Positions 1-5,158 of a DNA stretch of 7,068 nucleotides are shown here, in pieces; the stretch's first letter is position 1, and each line of letters begins with the position of its first letter. Under the pieces are notes generated by a model. That model worked only from the letters and a program-made list of their open reading frames with translations. It ran no database searches and had not been told where the DNA came from. The stretch is from Deltaproteobacteria bacterium. GTDB lineage: Bacteria > Bdellovibrionota_C > UBA2361 > JAAYZI01. A program made the translations under genes and the position numbers. Location of the stretch: contig JAAYZI010000325.1 in assembly GCA_012514925.1 (NCBI GenBank), positions 1-7,068 of the forward strand, read 5' to 3'.

Positions 1-1
1 C

Positions 2-790
2 AGCCACACTATCCAAGCCACCTCACCAATCAAAACCACCTCAGGCTCCCTTTTGCCGCGCAACGACCTTAGTGATCACTTAAACCCAAAACTGCTCCAC
101 CCAGGCCTTCACTTAGGCCAGGGACAGATTTTACGAATCTACATCCCCAAAGAAGAATGGCGCGGCGTGGCGACCGCACTTGCCACCACAATTAAGCGAC
201 AGCATCTCAAGATTATCTCCCAACTTGGAGCTTTGCCGCCTTTCTCAGTTGAATTGGTTCTACTTGACCAGGCTTCTTTCCACGAAACTACCGCTGCACC
301 GTCTTGGGCTCAAGCCGTTTGCATTAAAGGCAGGATTTACGTACCGGTCGGCCAGAGTCTTAACAAACTTCAGGCCTCAGTCAGGCACGAGTACGTGCAT
401 GCCTTAGTCTACGCCGTCAGCGGTGGCCGTGCGTCCGCTTGGATCGATGAAGGCCTAAGCCTATGGTTTGAAGGTGGCCAGGAGGCGGCCGCCGCCCAGC
501 GGCTACGGAGCTGGCTGGAACGAAATCCGCCCGTGCGCCTGGCTGAAATCCAGCGCACCTTGGTGCACCTTCCTGAAGAAAAAGCTAAAGCCGCTTACGC
601 ACAATCACTATTTGCGGTGCGAGACCTAATGCTAACGTACGGCCCACGTGCTTTTAGTCACTATTTTCGAAGGCTTGCCACAGTCAAGACTCCCGAAGCC
701 GCATTCGCCTCTGCTTTCGGGCTACCTCTCTCGCGCTTTGAGCAACGCCTGAATATCCGCTTAAAAAAATGGGTTAGCAGTTCCCGTTAG
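2..790 (+). CDS. MA/gluzincin-type zinc metallopeptidase, 5' partial
   Basis: Putative zinc-dependent peptidase. The frame is open without a stop back to the first bases of the window, so the true start lies upstream. The TTG at 53 is only the first possible internal start and I do not favour it. The sequence shows HEYVH (386-400), the HExxH motif giving two zinc-binding His and the catalytic Glu. About 16 residues later comes WIDEGLSLWFEGG, whose Glu (in IDEG) would be the third zinc ligand. This HExxH...(N/D)EG(L)xxxFEG pattern is known from the Peptidase_MA-like family, whose members are often envelope or secreted proteins. Any signal peptide would lie outside the window. The remaining C-terminal region is helical in character with a basic end. 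It ends 30 nt before the GroES-like gene and may share its transcript. Substrate unknown. The family call is firm; localisation is inference. Confidence 0.82.
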   Translation, partial: SHTIQATSPIKTTSGSLLPRNDLSDHLNPKLLHPGLHLGQGQILRIYIPKEEWRGVATALATTIKRQHLKIISQLGALPPFSVELVLLDQASFHETTAAPSWAQAVCIKGRIYVPVGQSLNKLQASVRHEYVHALVYAVSGGRASAWIDEGLSLWFEGGQEAAAAQRLRSWLERNPPVRLAEIQRTLVHLPEEKAKAAYAQSLFAVRDLMLTYGPRAFSHYFRRLATVKTPEAAFASAFGLPLSRFEQRLNIRLKKWVSSSR

Positions 791-820
791 TCTGCTAATT
801 TGATACAGTAGTACATAAAA

Positions 821-1216
821 ATGACAGACGATCAAAACTTTAAACCACCTACTCAGCCCAGCGCCAGTCGCCGTATGTCTGCGTCCCCCAAACGCAAAAT
901 ACACCACCATGTCAATCCGCTCGGCATGCGAGTGTTAGTGCGCATTACTAAATCTCAAAATATAACCGAGGCTGGCTTATACCTGCCCGAAGGCGCTAAA
1001 GAGGCTACAGATGAGAGCCTGTTAGCCGAAGTTGTCGAAGTCGCAAGCGCCGTAGATGACCAAACCCATGAAGAAACCAATGTAAGCGGCGTGCCGCTGG
1101 GTTCACTGGTACTGATTCCGCGCCGGGCTGGAGTTAAAGTCCCTTGGGATGATGAACTGCGCATCGTAGAAACCAAGGAAGTCTTAGCCATAGTTGAAAA
1201 AATGAGCGTCAGCTAA
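821..1216 (+). CDS. GroES/Cpn10-like co-chaperonin with N-terminal extension
   Basis: Resembles the 10-kDa co-chaperonin that caps GroEL. Residues 1-30 are a polar, basic extension (SRRMSASPKRKIHHH) absent from ordinary GroES, which has about 95 residues. The Cpn10 fold covers about 31-127. It opens with VNPLGMRVLVRI, matching the family's 'PLxDRVLV' strand. A mobile loop at about 44-62 holds GLYLPEGAKE, where GroES has its GroEL-binding 'GGIVLP' tripeptide. A Gly-Val turn follows in RRAGVKVPWDD, and the C-terminal strand is VLAIVEK, like the usual 'DILAIVE'. The canonical acidic Asp-Arg (xDRV) is replaced by Met-Arg, and the loop Gly-Gly is Ala-Gly. No groEL is adjacent in the window, so this may be a second, divergent copy. 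No Shine-Dalgarno is visible before ATG 821. The alternative ATG at 875 (Met19) would remove part of the extension. The 56-nt gap to the recombinase allows co-transcription. Confidence 0.8.
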   Translation: MTDDQNFKPPTQPSASRRMSASPKRKIHHHVNPLGMRVLVRITKSQNITEAGLYLPEGAKEATDESLLAEVVEVASAVDDQTHEETNVSGVPLGSLVLIPRRAGVKVPWDDELRIVETKEVLAIVEKMSVS

Positions 1217-1272
1217 AGCTCGACGCACCATTTAGGTGATTAACAAAACGCTGTTTCGACTTTACTTTAGGT

Positions 1273-2292
1273 ATGGGAGAGCGCAAACCACCTCTAGACC
1301 TCAAAGCCGCACCGCTACTTAGCGCGGTAAGCAGCTACCTGCGCTACTATGCAGAAGGAAGCGGCCACACCGCCCGTGCCAAGCGTCTCGACCTCCAGCA
1401 TTTTTTGGACTTCCTAGTATTACAGCGAGGCTGCGCCAAAGCTGCTAACCTCAAGATTGCGGATTGGGACCACTCCTCCGTGCAACTTTTTCTGGATTAT
1501 TCGCTTGCGCGGGGCGAGTCTCCTGCTACAGTGGCGCGGCGCCTGGCAACCCTAAAACATCTTGGACGCACCATGTCCGAACAGCTCCCCGGTTTTATAA
1601 ATCCTGCACGAGAGGTACGCGCCCCAAAAATTAAAATCGGCATGCCTAAATCAATCTCGCGGCCTGAAATTAACAAGGTCCGTAAGAAGGCCGAGGCACG
1701 TTTGTCACAGCGCAAGTCATTTAACCGTTTGCGTAACGAAACCCTCTTTAATTTTCTCCTGGATACCGGACTGCGCGCGGATGAGGTGCGCACGTTGAAA
1801 CTCGGGCAATTAGATGAGAGTTTAACCTGGATTAAAAACGTGCGCACAAAGGGCAAACGTTATCGTAACGTCTATATCACCTCAGCCATACGCAAAGATT
1901 TAAAGCACTATTTGGCTGAACGCAAAGCCAAACTAGAAAAGCTCCTTCCAAAATACACTAAGAGCCAAGACCGCGCTCTGCCGCTTTTCATTAGCTCATA
2001 CAATGCCGTGCCGGAAAATCCCGAATCTTTTTTTATGGGAGCCAAATCGATCTGGCGAGCCATTAATGAACTCAGTACTGACACCCATCTGCACCCTCAT
2101 TTACTGCGCCATTCCTACGCTATGGATCTGTTGGAAAGCTCAAATGACATACGCCTGGTGGCCCAAGCGCTAGGCCACAGCGATGTGCGTATAACGATGC
2201 GTTACACCGAAAGAAGCGACGCCCAAGTCGCCGCTGCTCTTGAAAAGAGCAGAAAAAACAACCCACGTCCGAAGGTCAGCGAAGATCCTTAG
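1273..2292 (+). CDS. Tyrosine recombinase/integrase, XerC/XerD type
   Basis: Site-specific recombinase that cuts and rejoins DNA through a 3'-phosphotyrosine link. Residues about 14-105 form the N-terminal SAM-like core-binding domain (SYLRYYAEGSGHTARAKRLD...). Residues about 125-325 form the catalytic domain. All six active-site residues are seen: Arg168 (TGLRADE), Lys193 on the beta-hairpin (RTKGKR), His276 and Arg279 (HLLRH), His302 (ALGHSD) and Tyr311 (RYTE). The length of 339 is somewhat above the roughly 300 typical of XerC/XerD. The extra lies in a charged segment at about 212-250 and a Lys/Pro-rich tail. Start ATG 1273 follows a weak AGG and agrees with the domain boundary. A 7-bp TTTAGGT occurs at 1230 and again just before the start. 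No dif-like site, excisionase or phage gene is seen nearby, so a chromosomal Xer role and an element integrase both remain possible. Confidence 0.9.
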   Translation: MGERKPPLDLKAAPLLSAVSSYLRYYAEGSGHTARAKRLDLQHFLDFLVLQRGCAKAANLKIADWDHSSVQLFLDYSLARGESPATVARRLATLKHLGRTMSEQLPGFINPAREVRAPKIKIGMPKSISRPEINKVRKKAEARLSQRKSFNRLRNETLFNFLLDTGLRADEVRTLKLGQLDESLTWIKNVRTKGKRYRNVYITSAIRKDLKHYLAERKAKLEKLLPKYTKSQDRALPLFISSYNAVPENPESFFMGAKSIWRAINELSTDTHLHPHLLRHSYAMDLLESSNDIRLVAQALGHSDVRITMRYTERSDAQVAAALEKSRKNNPRPKVSEDP

Positions 2293-2355
2293 CCCGGATA
2301 TCCATCACGAAAGAGGCGCCTAGTGATAGATTTCACGAAATATTCGGGCTAAAGG
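2287..2355 (+). repeat. Structured inverted repeat at the recombinase stop codon
   Basis: The arms 2291-2301 and 2340-2350 pair over 11 bp with one G-T wobble (AGCCCGGATAT with ATATTCGGGCT). The flanking CCTT and AAAGG extend the pairing with one bulged base. Inside, ATCAC (2304-2308) pairs with GTGAT (2323-2327) around a GGCGCC-containing loop. An 8-bp direct repeat, TCACGAAA, lies at 2305 and 2333. The left arm contains the recombinase stop codon. No T-run follows on either strand, so it is not a classical intrinsic terminator. A structured 3' UTR, a recombinase-binding site or a mobile palindrome are the alternatives. Confidence 0.5.
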
Positions 2356-2450
2356 CACGCGCTTGTTGCAACACGTTAGCAACCGCTATCACAAATGAGT
2401 TCATTTAAACTCCTCGTAACCCATTTTATTGACTCAGTTGAAGAGACCTT

Positions 2451-2479
2451 TTGAATAATACCACAGATGATGCTATACT
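2451..2479 (+). promoter_or_regulatory. Extended -10 sigma70-type promoter of the sigma-like gene
   Basis: TTGAAT (2451-2456) is followed by a 17-nt spacer and TATACT (2474-2479). TG sits one base before the -10 (TGCTATACT), an extended -10 element. The predicted start is near 2486, leaving a leader of about 27 nt before ATG 2513. About 60-80 nt upstream are short palindromes: GTTGCAAC (2365-2372) and AAATGA-GT-TCATTT (2393-2406). These could be regulator sites. A weaker overlapping candidate is TTGACT (2429) with AATAAT (2454) at 19-nt spacing. This is the best-formed + strand promoter in the window. Confidence 0.65.
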
Positions 2480-2512
2480 CTATATTGGTCGCCAAAGCAG
2501 GCGTCTACAAGT

Positions 2513-2995
2513 ATGAAAGCTGCAAAGACCAAAATAATTACCGATGTGTCTGTCGACAGTAACCCGGGTGACGTGTTCCAAAAAAATGAATCGGCCCCCC
2601 GCCCCGATGATGATGTAATCGGAATTAATCCTCTCCAAGACAAAGTGCGCGGTGCCTTTCGCAGTTGTTTGAACCAAGCGGAGCAAGCAGTGCTTACCAT
2701 GCGCTACCGCCTAAACGAGTATGAGTTTCCAATTAGCCCCGAGAGCAGTGTGCAGCCAGCTATCCCATTTCCCTCTCGGAACAACAACCACAATGGCTCA
2801 AAAAATTGCTCTAACGGGTGCCATGCCACCTGTAATACAAATGAAGTACTGAAACACCTCTCCTTCATGAACCCACAAGGATGCCTACGCCCCCACGAAG
2901 AAGTGGCGCTAGTATGCGGCCTGCCCTTTGACGCAGTTGAACGCACAGAAGCAAAGGCCCTGCGAAAATTGATGGGGTACGGTAAGAATAAATAA
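2513..2995 (+). CDS. Stand-alone sigma70 region-4-like protein with Cys-rich insertion
   Basis: Not a recognised named gene. Residues 43-67 (DKVRGAFRSCLNQAEQAVLTMRYRL) resemble region 4.1 of RpoD-type sigma factors ('LTxREAxVLRMRYGL'). Residues 128-154 (HEEVALVCGLPFDAVERTEAKALRKLM) resemble region 4.2, whose family form is 'LEEVGxxFxVTRERIRQIEAKALRKLR'. The two halves are separated by about 60 residues where RpoD has only a few. That insertion is Asn/Ser-rich and carries CSNGCHATC (Cys 99, 103, 107), with Cys124 and Cys135 further on, so it might bind metal. The first 40 residues are acidic and probably disordered. Regions 1-3 of a sigma factor are absent. The TRERIRQ stretch that contacts the -35 in RpoD reads PFDAVER here, while the EAKALRKL scaffold is kept. 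It has its own promoter. It could be a sigma paralogue, an RNA polymerase-flap binding regulator, or a degenerate copy. Homology is a by-eye judgement and function is unknown. Confidence 0.7.
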   Translation: MKAAKTKIITDVSVDSNPGDVFQKNESAPRPDDDVIGINPLQDKVRGAFRSCLNQAEQAVLTMRYRLNEYEFPISPESSVQPAIPFPSRNNNHNGSKNCSNGCHATCNTNEVLKHLSFMNPQGCLRPHEEVALVCGLPFDAVERTEAKALRKLMGYGKNK

Positions 2996-3012
2996 TGGGT
3001 GACTGTTCACAT

Positions 3013-3126
3013 CAATCCTCGCTTCGCGAGGCCTGAAGGACCTTGTTGTTTTTTGCAATCCTCGCTTCGCGAGGCCTAAAGGACCTTGTTGTTTTTTTGC
3101 AATCCTCGCTTCGCGAGGATTGCAAA
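3013..3126. repeat. Three tandem 43-44-nt hairpin repeats
   Basis: Copies begin at 3013, 3056 and 3100. Each starts with CAATCCTCGCTTCGCGAGG, whose CCTCGC/GCGAGG arms form a 6-bp hairpin with a TTC loop. The first two continue as CCT(G/A)AAGGACCTTGTTG and a T6-T7 run. The third departs after GCGAGG into ATTGCAAA, which completes a perfect 14-bp stem (3096-3109 with 3113-3126). Copies 1 and 2 differ by one substitution and one T in the run. The CCTAAAGGACC core of copy 2 also occurs in the reverse complement of the loop region of the foldback at 3171-3272. No unique spacers are present, so this is not a CRISPR array. It resembles a REP/BIME-like palindromic element after a gene end. The hairpin plus T-run may also help end transcription. 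Confidence 0.8.
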
Positions 3127-3127
3127 G

Positions 3128-3145
3128 AGGGGACTTGCCCCTTTT
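3128..3145 (+). terminator. Possible intrinsic terminator after the sigma-like gene
   Basis: AGGGG (3128-3132), a 5-nt loop ACTTG and CCCCT (3138-3142) form a short GC-rich stem followed by TTT. It directly follows the 14-bp hairpin at 3096-3126. The stem is short and the T-run brief, so termination strength is uncertain. The repeats just upstream may contribute. Confidence 0.35.
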
Positions 3146-3170
3146 CTGGTGCTCGCATCCGCTCGCACAT

Positions 3171-3272
3171 GGTTCAAATCCCCTCAGCTCCACCAATTAA
3201 CAAACGGGGGGAACGGTCCTTTAGGACCGTTCCCCCCGTTTGTTAATTGGTGGAGCTGAGGGGATTTGAACC
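3171..3272. repeat. Perfect 50-bp inverted repeat copying the 3' end of tRNA-Ala
   Basis: Left arm 3171-3220 and right arm 3223-3272 are exact reverse complements over 50 bp, separated only by TT (3221-3222). The right arm holds the last 25 nt of tRNA-Ala including CCA (3248-3272) plus 25 nt of downstream sequence. The left arm therefore carries a second 25-nt copy of the tRNA 3' end (3171-3195) on the + strand. That copy has no tRNA body: the bases before it, CTCGCACAT, do not pair as a T-stem or anticodon arm. Pairing stops abruptly at 3170/3273. The perfect match implies a recent origin or active maintenance. Confidence 0.95.
3201..3242 (-). terminator. Terminator-like stem downstream of tRNA-Ala
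   Basis: This is the central part of the 50-bp foldback. The GC-rich stem ACGGGGGGAACGGTCC pairs with its complement around a tiny loop, and on the minus strand it is followed by TTTGTTAATT. It starts six nt after the encoded CCA of tRNA-Ala, where a terminator would be expected. The U-tract is interrupted, and because the sequence is symmetric it could act in both directions. Confidence 0.5.
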
Positions 3273-3323
3273 CCTGACCCCCGGCTTGCAAAGCCGATGC
3301 TCTACCAGCTGAGCTACAGCCCC
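3248..3323 (-). tRNA. tRNA-Ala (anticodon TGC)
   Basis: 76 nt on the minus strand with CCA encoded. Acceptor GGGGCTG pairs with CAGCTCC (one G-T). The D-arm is GCTC...GAGC with AGCTGGTA. The anticodon arm is TCGGC-TTTGCAA-GCCGG with anticodon TGC at 3288-3290. The T-arm is AGGGG-TTCAAAT-CCCCT. It lies 50 nt downstream of tRNA-Ile, the order found in the 16S-23S spacer of many bacteria, but no rRNA flanks it here. Its 3' 25 nt form part of the 50-bp foldback. Confidence 0.97.
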
Positions 3324-3373
3324 ACTTAAGAAAAAAAACAGAACTAACCAAACCGCTCTACGCGCGGAAAAAA

Positions 3374-3450
<77 letters not shown>

Positions 3451-3523
3451 AAACAATTCCGATTACACTCCCCGCCAAGCACAACCCCACCTAAGCAGTA
3501 AGTGATACTGATTCAAGGCTCAA

Positions 3524-3552
3524 ACGATAGACACTAGCCCCTCCGGTGTCAA
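3524..3552 (-). promoter_or_regulatory. Promoter of the tRNA-Ile/tRNA-Ala operon
   Basis: On the minus strand a consensus TTGACA (3552-3547) is followed by a 17-nt spacer and TATCGT (3529-3524), with four of six -10 bases matching. The predicted start is near 3517, giving a leader of about 67 nt before tRNA-Ile. An A-rich stretch (GAAAAGTC) lies upstream of the -35. The perfect -35 and exact spacing suit a strong stable-RNA promoter. Confidence 0.65.
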
Positions 3553-3606
3553 GTATTCTGCTGACTTTTCAGTTAGATAGACAACAGCACAAACAGCCCT
3601 GAAATT

Positions 3607-3627
3607 GTATCCGGTATCCAGTATCCG
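3607..3627. repeat. Three tandem GTATCC heptamers
   Basis: GTATCCG, GTATCCA and GTATCCG lie head to tail with a 7-bp period. They sit about 55 bp upstream of the tRNA -35 and about 26 bp upstream of the cca candidate -35. They could bind a regulator shared by the divergent promoters or be simple slippage. No function can be read from the sequence. Confidence 0.5.
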
Positions 3628-3652
3628 TCCACATGAATATTAAGTTTAGGGA

Positions 3653-3681
3653 TTACAATCTGTTACCAGTGTGATTATTAT
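3653..3681 (+). promoter_or_regulatory. Candidate cca promoter
   Basis: TTACAA (3653-3658), a 17-nt spacer and TATTAT (3676-3681). The -10 matches five of six consensus bases and the -35 is weak. The predicted start near 3688 would fall inside the palindrome at 3683-3712 and leave a leader of about 110 nt. Confidence 0.35.
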
Positions 3682-3682
3682 G

Positions 3683-3712
3683 AATGTTACTTTCTCTGGA
3701 GAAAGTAATATT
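3683..3712. promoter_or_regulatory. 30-bp palindrome, possible operator at the cca start site
   Basis: AATGTTACTTTCTC and GAGAAAGTAATATT are reverse complements over 14 bp except one G-T pair, with a 2-nt TG centre. It begins one base after the candidate -10, where a bound repressor would block RNA polymerase. In RNA it would make a hairpin with a CTGG loop at the very 5' end of the transcript. No T-run follows, so a terminator is unlikely. Confidence 0.5.
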
Positions 3713-3799
3713 AACTCCGCGTTACCGCCCAGGCTGAAAACAAAAACTGCGTAATCTATTCTATACGTGAACGCTTACCTAAAGGCTAATAGCTGAGTA

Positions 3800-5158
3800 A
3801 TGACAAGCCCGTTAGACACATTAGAAGCAAAAGCTGCAGAGCCAGGCCTTGCACGTATTGCCGCAGCGCTGGGAGCGCAAGCCAAACTGCACATTGTGGG
3901 CGGCACTGTTAGAGACGCACTCTGCGGAATGACACCGCGTGAAGTTGATCTAGCAAGCGCTTTGCCGCCGGAAGTAGCGCTGGACAAGTTACAGCAAGCC
4001 GGGCTTAAGGTCATCCCAACCGGCTTGCAGCATGGCACTCTCACGATTGTCCAGGAGAGTGAGTTTTTTGAGCTTACAACTTTTCGCCAGCCATCCCCGC
4101 GGGGAGATTCACGTTTTGCTGACAACATCGAGACTGATCTGCTCGGACGTGATTTCACCATAAACGCCATGGCTTTCGATATGGGCAGCAGACTCCTACT
4201 GGACCCCTGCGGCGGTCTAACAGATCTTCAATCTGCTAGGCTTCGAGCAGTAGGTTCCGCATCGGAGCGCTTTGCTGAAGATCCGCTGCGCCTGCTGCGC
4301 ATGATCAGATTTGGTCCAAGCCAAAATCGGGAAATCGAATCCGAGACCCGCGCTGCAGCGCAGGATGCAAGCCATCTACTGGCAACTGTCAGTGTTGAAC
4401 GTGTAAGAGACGAGATCTCAAAAATTCTACTCTCTGATAATCCCCGCGCTGGGTTTAGACGCGCAAACGATCTGGGCATCTTAGCGTGCATTCTGCCCGA
4501 ATTCTTAGAGACCGTAGGCTTTGAACAGAACGAGTTTCACATTCAGGATGTTTTTGAACATACACTTTCAGTGCTGCAGGCCGCGCCGCCGGATTTAACC
4601 GTGCGCCTAGCGGCGCTTTTCCATGATATCGGCAAAGTGCATACGCTCTCAATAGATGCTCAGGGCAAACGGCATTTTTATAATCATGAGGCCGTAAGCG
4701 TAAAAATATGCAAAGAAGTCATGGGTCGGCTGCGTTTCTCAAATGAGCAGATCTCAGCGGTTAGCACCTTGATAGGGTTGCACATGCGCCCCTTAAGCTG
4801 CGGACCGGCAGGGGTGCGTAGGCTGATAAGAGATCTCGGTCCCTATTTTGAACAGTGGATTGCCTTAAAAATTGCAGATGCGCCCCCCTCCATGCCCTTG
4901 CCGGAATTCGAGGAAGAGTTAGGTCGTTTCCAGAAAATGCTTGCAGCGGAACACGAACGACAGAAGGACCCCGCCTACGGCAAACTTGCCATAGGCGGCG
5001 ATGACCTGATCGCACTGGGAATGCAACCAGGCGTAAAGCTCGGTACCGTACTAAAAAAGATTGAAGAATTGGTCATTGAAAACCCCGACCTTAACCAGAA
5101 AGACACCCTCCTAGCCCTCGCCACGAAATTCTTATCAGTACCATTTATAACTCATTGA
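3800..5158 (+). CDS. cca: CCA tRNA nucleotidyltransferase, class II with HD domain
   Basis: Adds or repairs the 3'-terminal CCA of tRNAs using CTP and ATP. The N-terminal nucleotidyltransferase head (about 28-150) has HIVGGTVRDALCG and then REVDLASALPPE, where the metal-binding pair is Glu48-x-Asp50 instead of the usual Asp-x-Asp. LLGRDFTINAMAFD (114-127) is the CCA-enzyme form, not the poly(A) polymerase form. EDPLRLLRMIRF (160-171) and ERVRDE (200-205) are the neck motifs, the latter matching the motif that selects nucleotides. An HD domain (about 240-340) carries LAALFHDIGK (His275-Asp276) and YNHE, suggesting added 2',3'-phosphatase or phosphodiesterase activity. Length 452 is normal for this architecture. 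It is divergent from the two tRNA genes, which already encode CCA, so repair of tRNA ends may be the main need in this pair. No clear ribosome-binding site precedes ATG 3800; AAAGG lies 14 nt upstream. Its last 11 codons form part of a long quasi-palindrome. Confidence 0.93.
   Translation: MTSPLDTLEAKAAEPGLARIAAALGAQAKLHIVGGTVRDALCGMTPREVDLASALPPEVALDKLQQAGLKVIPTGLQHGTLTIVQESEFFELTTFRQPSPRGDSRFADNIETDLLGRDFTINAMAFDMGSRLLLDPCGGLTDLQSARLRAVGSASERFAEDPLRLLRMIRFGPSQNREIESETRAAAQDASHLLATVSVERVRDEISKILLSDNPRAGFRRANDLGILACILPEFLETVGFEQNEFHIQDVFEHTLSVLQAAPPDLTVRLAALFHDIGKVHTLSIDAQGKRHFYNHEAVSVKICKEVMGRLRFSNEQISAVSTLIGLHMRPLSCGPAGVRRLIRDLGPYFEQWIALKIADAPPSMPLPEFEEELGRFQKMLAAEHERQKDPAYGKLAIGGDDLIALGMQPGVKLGTVLKKIEELVIENPDLNQKDTLLALATKFLSVPFITH

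Larger units (their letters stand above)
3451..3799. other. Divergent intergenic region between tRNA-Ile and cca
   Basis: 349 nt without a convincing ORF. It holds the tRNA leader and promoter on the minus strand, three GTATCC heptamers (3607-3627), and on the + strand a candidate cca promoter with a 30-bp palindrome just after its -10. A second weak + strand candidate is CTGAAA (3734) with TATTCT (3757) at 17-nt spacing, nearer the gene. No 16S rRNA sequence is present upstream of the tRNAs. Confidence 0.7.

Noticed and set aside
53..55. TTG as the start of the metallopeptidase gene
   Set aside because: The frame stays open to the window edge, no ribosome-binding site precedes it, and an envelope peptidase would need N-terminal sequence upstream.
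2293..2512. dif site for the Xer-type recombinase
   Set aside because: No 28-bp arrangement with two 11-bp arms and a 6-bp centre resembling known dif sequences was found by eye.
3013..3126. CRISPR array
   Set aside because: Repeats abut without unique spacers, there are only three, and no cas gene is present.
3100..3195. Possible tmRNA (ssrA) 3' end, because CAGCTCCACCA is the usual tmRNA terminus
   Set aside because: The T-stem 5' half does not pair with the 3' half, no GGGGCTG-like 5' end or tag reading frame lies upstream, and the segment is an exact inverse of the tRNA-Ala 3' end.
2909..3196. Minus-strand reading frame with repeated REARI/KRGL-like segments
   Set aside because: It is generated by the tandem hairpin repeats and overlaps the sigma-like gene end; it has no domain signs.
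3043..3246. Plus-strand reading frame through the repeats and foldback
   Set aside because: It runs through hairpins and the copied tRNA end, so its protein is a by-product of repeat sequence.
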